Origin: Pedobacter sp.
GTDB taxonomy: Bacteria > Bacteroidota > Bacteroidia > Sphingobacteriales > Sphingobacteriaceae
NCBI GenBank assembly: GCA_030149995.1
Contig: JASLGV010000148.1
Location: forward strand, 1-10,681
Direction: 5' to 3'
Length of the DNA stretch: 10,681 bases
Under the pieces are notes generated by a model. It was not told the DNA's origin and did no database searches. It was given only the letters and a program-made list of their open reading frames with translations. A program made the position numbers and the translations under genes. Below, piece by piece: positions 1 through 6,660 of the stretch (the first letter of the stretch is position 1; each line of letters opens with the position of its first letter).

Positions 1-528
1 TACCGCTACTTTAATCAATGTGCCGGCTGATGTAATTAATCAGTTCCAAACCATTGCCAACGACAACCGCGTAAGACAGATCATTGAAAGTATTGTAAAA
101 ACATCTGGTGGTAATGTTTATTACGATGGTACAAACTTTACCTATGTAGATAATAGTGGTAAAACACAAACGATCAACATCGATCAGCTTGTAAAAGCGC
201 ATGAAACGCTAACCACATTGGTTGATAATAAAAATGGTACCTATACCTATACTTCAGAAAATGGTACCGCTACTTTAATCAATGTGCCGGCTGATGTAAT
301 TAATCAGTTCCAAACCATTGCCAACGACAACCGCGTAAGACAGATTATTGAAAGTATTGTAAAAACATCGGGTGGTAATGTTTATTACGATGGTACAAAC
401 TTTACCTATTTAGATAATAGTGGTAAAACACAAACGATCAACATCGATCAGCTTGTAAAAGCGCATGAAACGGTTACCACACTCGTTGATAATAAAAACG
501 GTACCTATACTTATACCAACGAAAAAAA
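1..528 (+). repeat. 264-bp (88-residue) tandem repeat, two copies in view
   Basis: Bases 1-264 and 265-528 are direct, in-frame copies. Hand alignment of the first 252 bases of each gives 9 mismatches (about 96% identity) and only two amino-acid changes (V to L and L to V). The copies diverge from about base 253 of the unit, where the second runs into unique sequence. Each unit contains two beta-hairpin-like segments, 'NGTYTY...' and 'GTNFTY...', separated by helix-prone stretches (PADVINQFQTIANDN and IDQLVKAHE). The first copy starts at the window edge, so more copies may lie upstream. The high identity suggests recent duplication or gene conversion. Confidence 0.95.
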
Positions 529-3500
529 TGATAAAGTAAATATTGATGTAATCGGCAGTGCGGTTACCAACATTACAAATGAAGGTGATTTATACAAAAC
601 CATTAAAAAATTAATCAATACAGAAGAAACGCTTACCAGCCTGGTATACGATGCAGATAAAAATACCCTTACCTATACAAACGAACAAAAGGTAGCCAAT
701 ACCATTGATCTTTCGGCTTTTGTGACTAAAAATCAGTTTAGCTCAAGTGTGGTAGACGGAGTTACAACTTCTGTAAGCCAGGTTGCGAGTACCAATAATC
801 TTAAAAATACCGAATACAAGGTAGAAGTTAAAAACAATGCAATTACCACAGAAAAACTGGCAAACAATGCCGTAACAACAGAAAAAATTCAAAACCAAAG
901 TGTTACTGCCGGTAAGCTGGTCGCAGATGGAAAAGATGTGGGTAAGGTAGCAACCGTTAACAGCGATGGCTCTGTAAGTTACCAGTCTGTTTCTGCCGGA
1001 ACGCTGACCGATAAAAAGGGTATTACAACAGATAATATTGTTCAGGTAAACGGTGCAAATGCCCTGGCCGGTTCGGTACTGGCAGATGCTGCATTAAGCA
1101 TCCGGAACAACTCCATTACACCAGCTAAGATCAATGCACCCGAAGGGAACAATAAATTGGTTTTGGGATACGATGGAGCAGGAAATGTGAAATGGTCTAC
1201 TGTAGATGCCATGGCTGGAAGCACCACCGTAAGTAATACTTTAAACGGTACTTTATTATCAACCACGGTGAACAATACAACCGGAGCGGCAGTAGATTTG
1301 AAAGCGGCTATACAAGCGGGGCAGAAAACAACGGTCGTTGCTGCTGGTACCGGCACCACCGTTGGCACGGCAACCACGGGCGATGTAACAACCTATACAG
1401 TTTCGGCCGATGCATCAAAAATAACCCTGGCAGGCGATGTAACCGGTACGGCAAATGCTACAAAAGTAGAAAAGCTGCAAGGTACACCCATCAGCAAGGT
1501 TGCACCATTGGCCAACCAGGTATTAACATTTGAAAATGGCGTGTGGCTTGCAAAAACACCTGCGGTAGATAATGCAAACATCAGCGGCAAAAAAGACCTT
1601 ACAACAGATAATATTATACAGGTAAACGGCGGCAATGCATTAACAGGTTCTGTACTGGCCGATGCAAAGCTGAGTATTAAAGATAAATCTATTACCGCCG
1701 GTAAACTGGATGCAGGTACAGGTGCCGATGGCAGACTGGCAATCGCCGATGCTACGGGTGCTGTAACCTTTTCAACAACCTTGCCTGCAAATGCCGTTAC
1801 CGGAAAAGATGTTAAAGCAAACAGCAACAAAATTATTTTGGGAGGAACACCTGCCGGTGCAGCTTTAAAAGAATTTACCATTGATGTAGATGAAACAAAA
1901 CTGAACCTGGATGCCAGCCAGATTAAAGGCGGAACAGCTGGTCAGGTAATGGTTGTTGGGGCAAATAACAAAGGCAGCTGGGTAGATAAATCAACCTTAG
2001 TGCCAGCTACAAGCGTAGCGAACAAATCGGTTGGTAATAATCTGACCACAACCGTAAACGGCAGTACCTCAGAAGCGGTAACGATAATCAATTCCAACGC
2101 CCTTGCTTTAACTGATAATAAATTGGTAAGCACGGTTAATGGCGTGCAAAGTTTGCCTGTAGATCTTTCGGGTCTGGTGGCGGCCACTCAGAAAACAAGT
2201 TCGGTGGTAAACGGAAATTCAACAGTTGTTACGGCTGCACCAAGTGCAGGTAATGCCAATAATACCGAGTATAAGGTAGAAATTAAAGATGCCGCCATTC
2301 AGGCTGCACAAAAAACAACCAGCCTGTCTAACGGAACAAATACCAAAGTTACGGCAACAACAACCGGAAATAACACCGATTTTAAAGTTGATGTGAACAA
2401 TGCAACAAGTTCTTCTACCGGAGCTGTAAAGCCAGGTACCGGTTTAAGCATCGATGCAAACGGAACGTTAAGTGTAAACAAAGATGATATTTTAGGTGGA
2501 TTGAAATTTGCAAATGGCACCAATACAACCGTTTCTGGCGCAGGTACAGTAGCCAGTCCGTATGCTTATAATGTAGCAGCCGGCAACGGCAGTACTTTGG
2601 GTTTGGTAAAAGAAGCTGCAACCAATCCGGTTATAAAAATAAATAATGGTGAGTTAACCTTAGATTTAACTTCAGTAGATCTAACCGCCAAAGGTAAACA
2701 ACTTAGTGGCAACGAGGTGATTAATGTATCGCCGGCAGTTAATAAAGCACTGTTGGAAGAAGTGAGCCTGAGCATTAAGCCAAAATCAATTACCGAAGGT
2801 TTAATGGCCGATAACAGCATCAGTACAAGAACCCTTGTAGATGGAAGCGTTACCGGAACCAAAATTCAGGATAAAGCGGTTACCAATACAAAATTAGGAG
2901 ATAAAGCAGTTACAGTTGATAAAATTGCGAATGCTGGCAACAACCAGGTTTTAACAACCGATAATACCGGAAATGCAGTATGGGTAAACCAAACCGTTTT
3001 TGCTAATAACACAACCGCCAACAATGGCCTTACCAAAACAGATAACAACATTCAATTGGGTGGCGACCTGGTAAAGGCAACTAAAATTACAACCGGTACC
3101 AATGGCCTGACCATAGAAACCGGTAAAAACAATACCATGGCGGTAACCGGATTAAATACGGGCGCCGTTACCGATAAGCTCGTAGTAGCAGATGCCAATG
3201 GTGTATTAAAACAAGTGAGTTCGGCTATGCCTAAGTTTTTTTACATGCCTTCGATCTTATTAAGCACCGAAACCATCGGGCAGGAATATACGGTAAATCT
3301 TTACAATGAATTTGTTGCCCAGTTTAACAATGTTCCGGCCAACCAGCGCAGCAGTTCTACAGCCAATATTCCTTTTGTACCGGCTGTTTCTGAACTCGAC
3401 TATTATGTAACCTATTTTGATAAAGCCGTGGTTCAGATTATCGAAGTGCTGGCAAACGGTTCCATGCGCTATAAGGTAATCGGCGCAGCCAAAACAACCT

Positions 3501-3532
3501 CTTTTGTAAATATTGTATTCGTTGTTAAGTAA
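1..3532 (+). CDS. Repetitive adhesin/fibre-like surface protein, 5'-truncated
   Basis: The reading frame is open from base 2, runs in from upstream and stops with TAA at 3530-3532, so at least 1176 residues of a longer protein are present. The GTG at 20 is not a start: the same residues recur inside the second repeat copy. The protein is rich in Asn, Thr, Val, Ala and Lys and lacks Cys. In order it holds two 88-residue tandem repeats (1-528), a diverged partial copy (about 553-720), decapeptide repeats (833-922, 2780-2929), dispersed modules with motifs such as TTVNG, QKTT and NTEYKVE, segments of the type 'NNQVLTTDNTGNAVW', and a compositionally different C-terminal module (3227-3529). Modules of this kind are familiar from large beta-strand-repeat adhesins of Bacteroidota. 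No type A or type B T9SS sorting domain is visible. Adhesion or fibre formation is inferred from repeat architecture and from the secretion genes downstream; the signal peptide would lie outside the window. Confidence 0.85.
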   Translation, partial: TATLINVPADVINQFQTIANDNRVRQIIESIVKTSGGNVYYDGTNFTYVDNSGKTQTINIDQLVKAHETLTTLVDNKNGTYTYTSENGTATLINVPADVINQFQTIANDNRVRQIIESIVKTSGGNVYYDGTNFTYLDNSGKTQTINIDQLVKAHETVTTLVDNKNGTYTYTNEKNDKVNIDVIGSAVTNITNEGDLYKTIKKLINTEETLTSLVYDADKNTLTYTNEQKVANTIDLSAFVTKNQFSSSVVDGVTTSVSQVASTNNLKNTEYKVEVKNNAITTEKLANNAVTTEKIQNQSVTAGKLVADGKDVGKVATVNSDGSVSYQSVSAGTLTDKKGITTDNIVQVNGANALAGSVLADAALSIRNNSITPAKINAPEGNNKLVLGYDGAGNVKWSTVDAMAGSTTVSNTLNGTLLSTTVNNTTGAAVDLKAAIQAGQKTTVVAAGTGTTVGTATTGDVTTYTVSADASKITLAGDVTGTANATKVEKLQGTPISKVAPLANQVLTFENGVWLAKTPAVDNANISGKKDLTTDNIIQVNGGNALTGSVLADAKLSIKDKSITAGKLDAGTGADGRLAIADATGAVTFSTTLPANAVTGKDVKANSNKIILGGTPAGAALKEFTIDVDETKLNLDASQIKGGTAGQVMVVGANNKGSWVDKSTLVPATSVANKSVGNNLTTTVNGSTSEAVTIINSNALALTDNKLVSTVNGVQSLPVDLSGLVAATQKTSSVVNGNSTVVTAAPSAGNANNTEYKVEIKDAAIQAAQKTTSLSNGTNTKVTATTTGNNTDFKVDVNNATSSSTGAVKPGTGLSIDANGTLSVNKDDILGGLKFANGTNTTVSGAGTVASPYAYNVAAGNGSTLGLVKEAATNPVIKINNGELTLDLTSVDLTAKGKQLSGNEVINVSPAVNKALLEEVSLSIKPKSITEGLMADNSISTRTLVDGSVTGTKIQDKAVTNTKLGDKAVTVDKIANAGNNQVLTTDNTGNAVWVNQTVFANNTTANNGLTKTDNNIQLGGDLVKATKITTGTNGLTIETGKNNTMAVTGLNTGAVTDKLVVADANGVLKQVSSAMPKFFYMPSILLSTETIGQEYTVNLYNEFVAQFNNVPANQRSSSTANIPFVPAVSELDYYVTYFDKAVVQIIEVLANGSMRYKVIGAAKTTSFVNIVFVVK
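833..922 (+). repeat. Decapeptide repeat, three tandem units
   Basis: Three consecutive 30-base units encode NNAITTEKLA, NNAVTTEKIQ and NQSVTAGKLV. The shared pattern is x-[NQ]-[AS]-[VI]-T-x-x-K-[LI]-x. It matches the units at 2780-2929 and single copies near 1100-1138 (NNSITPAKIN) and 1680-1715 (DKSITAGKLD). The period and alternating hydrophobic positions fit a regular beta or stalk fold, but the structure is inferred. Confidence 0.9.
1004..1201 (+). repeat. 66-residue module, copy A (partner at 1580-1777)
   Basis: This stretch encodes LTDKKGITTDNIVQVNG...GSVLADA...SITPAKI...VKWST. It is clearly homologous to 1580-1777, which reads ISGKKDLTTDNIIQVNG...GSVLADA...SITAGKL...VTFST. DNA similarity is strong in the first half (for example ACAACAGATAATATT in both) and weaker in the second. 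The copies start 576 bases (192 residues) apart. The pair is therefore an older duplication of a larger unit than the 264-bp tandem repeat. Confidence 0.85.
1580..1777 (+). repeat. 66-residue module, copy B (partner at 1004-1201)
   Basis: This is the second copy of the module at 1004-1201, in the same frame and with collinear motifs: TTDNIIQVNG, GSVLADA, SITAGKL and a closing 'GAVTFST'. The 192-residue spacing between copies includes a QKTT-type module, so the duplicated unit probably spans several smaller modules. Confidence 0.83.
2189..2404 (+). repeat. QKT(T/S)-type ~40-residue modules, two in tandem
   Basis: Two adjacent modules begin with QKTSSVVNGN (2189) and QKTTSLSNGT (2309), 120 bases apart. 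Both contain a Thr/Ala-rich centre followed by an N-T-[ED]-[YF]-K-V-[ED] strand. Related single copies start near 731 (NQFSSSVVDG...NTEYKVEVK) and 1322 (QKTTVVAAGT...TTYTVSAD). Just upstream of each QKT copy sits a 'TTVNG/STVNG...VDL' segment, so the building block may be longer than 40 residues. These are diverged protein-level repeats. Confidence 0.75.
2780..2929 (+). repeat. Decapeptide repeat, five tandem units
   Basis: Five 30-base units encode PKSITEGLMA, DNSISTRTLV, DGSVTGTKIQ, DKAVTNTKLG and DKAVTVDKIA. They share the Ser/Ala-Val/Ile-Thr core and an Ile/Leu near the end with the block at 833-922, and become more regular toward the 3' end. The block is followed by NNQVLTTDNTGNAVW, as the other decapeptide copies are followed by a comparable 'GxxxxV' segment. 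The arrangement therefore repeats as a larger module. Confidence 0.88.
3227..3529 (+). other. Distinct C-terminal module of the repetitive protein
   Basis: The last 101 residues begin at MPKFFYMPSILL and end with FVNIVFVVK. They differ from the repeats in being rich in aromatic and large hydrophobic residues, with YTVNLYNEFVAQF, IPFVPAVSELDYYVTYFD and a final hydrophobic strand. I recall similar C-termini (FFYMPS...YYVTYYD...FINIVFVVK) on other large Bacteroidota repeat proteins, so it is probably a conserved domain; this is recall, not a search. It lacks the type B signature (TPNGDG, RWG, GTYYY) and the Gly-Lys-rich end of type A CTDs. A cap, trimerisation or sorting role is conjecture. Confidence 0.6.
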
Positions 3533-3538
3533 TCGGCT

Positions 3539-4042
3539 ATGAAAAATATAATCAGGATAATGATTGTTTTCTTGGTATTTATTTCCATTAAAACACAGGC
3601 GCAGATTAAAATCAATGCGTATAGCAGTAAAGTTAAAAGCCTTTCAGAAGCTCAGAAAGAAGCGTTAGACTTCATATTTTTTGGCCCGGTATCTAAAGTT
3701 GATTTCATGGGGTCAGATGAACCGGCATTTTTATGGTCAGAACAAGGACCTGTAAAAGCGGTAAAACTTGCATACGACCAGCTCGATGAGTTGAAGGATG
3801 GCCGGTTTGCTACGGCATTTAAAACAGCAGAAGTGATCTCTGTTTTCTGGAAAAAGGGTCAGGCATTAGCCCTGAACGAAAGTTATCTGACGCAATTTAA
3901 AAACATCAGATACCTGCTTATTAGCGGTTACGATGACTACAATGAAGCGGTTTTGAAGGACTTATTAAAAGACCTGATTAATAATGCGGGTACTTCAAAT
4001 CAGTTAGAGGTTATTTACTTCAAAATGGAACGTCCATCTTAA
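3539..4042 (+). CDS. Small exported protein of unknown function (167 residues)
   Basis: The start ATG lies 6 bases after the stop of the repetitive protein, and a second start is unlikely because this one opens directly into a signal peptide. Residues 1 to about 21 (MKNIIRIMIVFLVFISIKTQ, then AQ) form a basic n-region, a hydrophobic core and a probable signal peptidase I site after AQA or nearby. There is no lipobox Cys. The mature part is about 145 residues of mixed alpha/beta character and contains no Cys. 'FKNIRYLLISGY' and 'LEVIYFKM' near the C-terminus look faintly like leucine-rich-repeat strands, but I would not call a domain. I do not recognise the family. Its place between two large surface proteins suggests a periplasmic or surface accessory role such as chaperone or subunit; this is inference from context only. 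Confidence 0.8.
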   Translation: MKNIIRIMIVFLVFISIKTQAQIKINAYSSKVKSLSEAQKEALDFIFFGPVSKVDFMGSDEPAFLWSEQGPVKAVKLAYDQLDELKDGRFATAFKTAEVISVFWKKGQALALNESYLTQFKNIRYLLISGYDDYNEAVLKDLLKDLINNAGTSNQLEVIYFKMERPS

Positions 4043-4052
4043 TCAGGCAACG

Positions 4053-6605
4053 ATGAAAAATAAATTTACACCGGGAAATACTCTTTTCGTAAAGCTTTTT
4101 GTTTTCGTTGCCTTGATGATGCTGAATTATAAAGCATTTTCGCAGGCATCTGTAAAAATCCCTTTTAAACCCCGCAGTTCGGCACTTGCTACAGGCGATT
4201 ACAAAAATAAGCAGATCTACAGCCTACAGGGCGATTTTACCATGATCGGAAATGCCAATGCATTTTTAAGTCCCTACAGCGATGAAGGCAACAACTCAGA
4301 TAACATGAAGTTTAATAAGCTGGCCGGCGATCCTTCGTCTATCGTTAATTCTTCTTCAGCAAACCTGCAATTGCCGGCCGGTGTAAATGCAGCCTGTACC
4401 CGGATTGTGTATGCAGGTTTGTATTGGGCCGGACGTGGAGATAACAGTTCTGCAGATGTGTTGAGCAAGAGAAACAACGCTGGTAATGGATTGAACAAAA
4501 AAAATGTAAAGTTTAAAGTACCCAACGGAAATTACATCGACCTGAGTGCAACCGATATCTATTATGGAAAAGATGATGTTTCGGGAATGTACAGCGCTTA
4601 TTACGATGTTACCGATCTGGTACGTACAGCAGGATTGGGCACTTATGCTGTTGGAAATATTGCCACGTTCGAAGGCTCTGACAACTCAGGAGTGGGGTAT
4701 TATGCAGGATGGGGCATGGTTGTTATTTACGAAAATACCGCTCTGAAGTGGCGCGACATTACCATGTTCGATGGGTTTGCCTTTATTAAAAATGCAGGCG
4801 ACGGTACCTATGGGCAACTGGACGTATCGGGTTTTAAAGCCGTTCAGAACGGACCGGTAAATATTAAAATGGGTATGATGACTGGCGAAGGTGATCGGAG
4901 CATTGAAGGTGATTACTTCCAGATTCAACAGCTCAATACGAACAACTATAAAACCTTATCGCATGGAGGAAACTCGGAAACGAATTTCTTCAACTCTTCA
5001 ATATATACAGGTGGCAACACAAGAAACCCCAATTACCTGAACAATTTCGGTATTGATGTAAGTATGTTTGATTTGCCAAATACCGGTAATACATTGATTA
5101 CCAACAATCAGTCAAATACCTCTTTCCGTTTTGGAACAACTCAGGATACTTATAGCATTTTTAACATCACCTTTGCGGTTGATGCATATGTTCCACAATT
5201 GGAGGGACTTAATTTCCCAACCAGCGGTGTGGTTAACCAGGGAACGGTTAAGCCTGGCCAGGAACTGGAATTTGAACTTGATATTTTCAACAAAGGTACA
5301 GAAGCCATCAAAGATGGAAAGGTCGAAATTCCATTGCCACCCAACCTGCATTTTGTAAGTGCCAGTCCGATTCTGGGTGGTGGAACAGCTACCTGGTCGC
5401 ATCCTGCAAGCTCAAATCCGGCGGTTACACCCGGCGGTAAAATTGCCTGGAATATTGGCAACATTGCCTTGCTTGCCAATACAGGCAATGCCGTAGCCAA
5501 ATTAAAATATAAAGTAAGGGTAACAAACGATTGTACCTTGTTAACAACCAGTGCTTCCAGCTGCGGACTTACCGTGAGTTTAAATGGGACAATAAGCGGA
5601 CAGGGCGTTAACTCAACCAATCCTGTAAATGCAGGTTTTATTATTGGGTACAATCAGGGCGAATGTAGTGGAAACCCGATCCGTGATTCTTTTTCATTAC
5701 TAATCAAACCAGACGATGCTTTTACGGCAAGTTGCCCGGCAAATACAGTCGATGGTTTTAAACAGTTTAAAGCTTTTTGTTCGGTAGCTGGTAATGCACT
5801 TCCGCGTAACAGCATTACAGCTGCTTATCCGGCCGGAACCAGGTTCTACGCGCAGGTTCCGGGAACACCGAATTACCAGAATTCCCTGGTTACCGGAGAT
5901 TTTCCGGTAAATACCAATGGAACACCCACCAGGTATTATGCAGTGCCAGATGGAATGGTAGCCGGATGTTACCTGAAACTGGAAACTTTACTGGAAGTGG
6001 TTACCACACTACCTACAGTTAAAGATGTTAAAACATGCGTTGGAACACCCGTTACCCTGAATGTACAGCTGTCGCCAACCGGAGCTTCCAACGGATATAA
6101 GCTTTATTATTTTGCCGATAATACAACCGGTACACCTTTAACGGCTGCCCCGGCACCTGTGCAGGCAGGTAGCTATACCTATTACGTGGCCGAAGGAGTT
6201 ACCAAAGACGGTATGGTTTGCTATGGTAACCGGGTTGCCTTTAAAGTGGATGTTTTACCCATGCCGGTTATTACCCAAAACATCAGCAATTTTTACGTAT
6301 GCGCAGATACAGATAAGAACATAGATATTCAGTCGAACGCCGCAACCGTTACCTGGCAGTTTTATGAAGTGGCAAGTGCAACCTGGAAAGATCTGATAGC
6401 GGGTTCTTTTAAAAATCAGTTAATCCCGGCACAAGGAACCATACAGGTAAAGTCTGCAACTGCTTTGATTAACGGCGTAAAAATCCGGGCAAAACTGATT
6501 TCGGGAGGTGCCTGCGAAATGTATTCGAATGAGGCAGTTATAGAAGTCAGGAATTGTATGATCCCAACAAATCCAATGATTCCGGCAAAAATTATTAAGA
6601 ATTAG
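4053..6605 (+). CDS. Exported multidomain surface protein, DUF11-like and Ig-like, no visible sorting domain (850 residues)
   Basis: The gene starts 10 bases after the preceding stop. Residues 1 to about 31 form a signal peptide ending KAFSQ-AS. Residues about 110-300 form a globular domain with YAGLYWAGRGD, YYDVTDLVRTAGLGTYAVGN and WGMVVIYENTALKWRD, a pattern I associate with DUF3344-like or similar domains in bacterial surface proteins (uncertain name). Residues about 380-535 resemble DUF11 (VKPGQELEFELDIFNKG, then IPLPPNLHFVSAS), a beta-sandwich repeat of large surface proteins. From about 650 there are two Ig-like domains, each with a likely disulfide pair (KTCVGTP with MVCYGN; VCADTD with GACEM). 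The protein ends abruptly after the last Ig-like domain (VIEVRNCMIPTNPM...IIKN). Many relatives end in a T9SS domain; here no TPNGDG/RWG motif is present. It is probably displayed on the surface or held in the envelope with its neighbours. Confidence 0.85.
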   Translation: MKNKFTPGNTLFVKLFVFVALMMLNYKAFSQASVKIPFKPRSSALATGDYKNKQIYSLQGDFTMIGNANAFLSPYSDEGNNSDNMKFNKLAGDPSSIVNSSSANLQLPAGVNAACTRIVYAGLYWAGRGDNSSADVLSKRNNAGNGLNKKNVKFKVPNGNYIDLSATDIYYGKDDVSGMYSAYYDVTDLVRTAGLGTYAVGNIATFEGSDNSGVGYYAGWGMVVIYENTALKWRDITMFDGFAFIKNAGDGTYGQLDVSGFKAVQNGPVNIKMGMMTGEGDRSIEGDYFQIQQLNTNNYKTLSHGGNSETNFFNSSIYTGGNTRNPNYLNNFGIDVSMFDLPNTGNTLITNNQSNTSFRFGTTQDTYSIFNITFAVDAYVPQLEGLNFPTSGVVNQGTVKPGQELEFELDIFNKGTEAIKDGKVEIPLPPNLHFVSASPILGGGTATWSHPASSNPAVTPGGKIAWNIGNIALLANTGNAVAKLKYKVRVTNDCTLLTTSASSCGLTVSLNGTISGQGVNSTNPVNAGFIIGYNQGECSGNPIRDSFSLLIKPDDAFTASCPANTVDGFKQFKAFCSVAGNALPRNSITAAYPAGTRFYAQVPGTPNYQNSLVTGDFPVNTNGTPTRYYAVPDGMVAGCYLKLETLLEVVTTLPTVKDVKTCVGTPVTLNVQLSPTGASNGYKLYYFADNTTGTPLTAAPAPVQAGSYTYYVAEGVTKDGMVCYGNRVAFKVDVLPMPVITQNISNFYVCADTDKNIDIQSNAATVTWQFYEVASATWKDLIAGSFKNQLIPAQGTIQVKSATALINGVKIRAKLISGGACEMYSNEAVIEVRNCMIPTNPMIPAKIIKN

Positions 6606-6660
6606 TTGCTGTGGACCGATCAATTATTGTCCATGATAGCAAACTGAATTATAAAAAGAT
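6606..6660 (+). other. 55-base gap, nothing supported
   Basis: This is the longest intergenic stretch in the window. It holds a weak TGGAC/GTCCA inverted repeat (6612-6616 and 6629-6633, 12-base loop, no T-run after it) and an A-rich leader before the ATG at 6661. No Bacteroidota-type promoter (TAnnTTTG at -7) is visible, so transcription most likely reads through. Confidence 0.5.

Noticed and set aside
20..22. GTG as the start codon of the first gene
   Set aside because: The frame is open to the window edge, and the same residues occur inside the second 88-residue repeat, so this is an internal Val codon.
833..922. CRISPR-like direct repeat with 30-base period
   Set aside because: The period is an in-frame decapeptide with no spacers and with codon-level drift, so it is a protein repeat.
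1042..2862. Several reverse-strand open frames of 70-160 residues under the repeat gene
   Set aside because: They lie wholly inside a strongly supported forward gene, arise from its biased Thr/Ala/Val codons, and show no signal peptide, ribosome site or recognisable domain.
1..3532. Trimeric autotransporter (type V secretion) adhesin
   Set aside because: No YadA-like membrane anchor is at the C-terminus, and the neighbouring genes are T9SS-related, so only a vague resemblance of the stalk repeats remains.
5150..5653. A 167-residue reverse-strand open frame inside the 850-residue gene
   Set aside because: It is antisense to a DUF11-like region with clear coding sense on the + strand, and its low-complexity hydrophobic translation matches nothing I recognise.
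6612..6633. Possible terminator hairpin after the 850-residue gene
   Set aside because: The stem has only five pairs with a 12-base loop and no following T-run, and the next gene starts 28 bases later.
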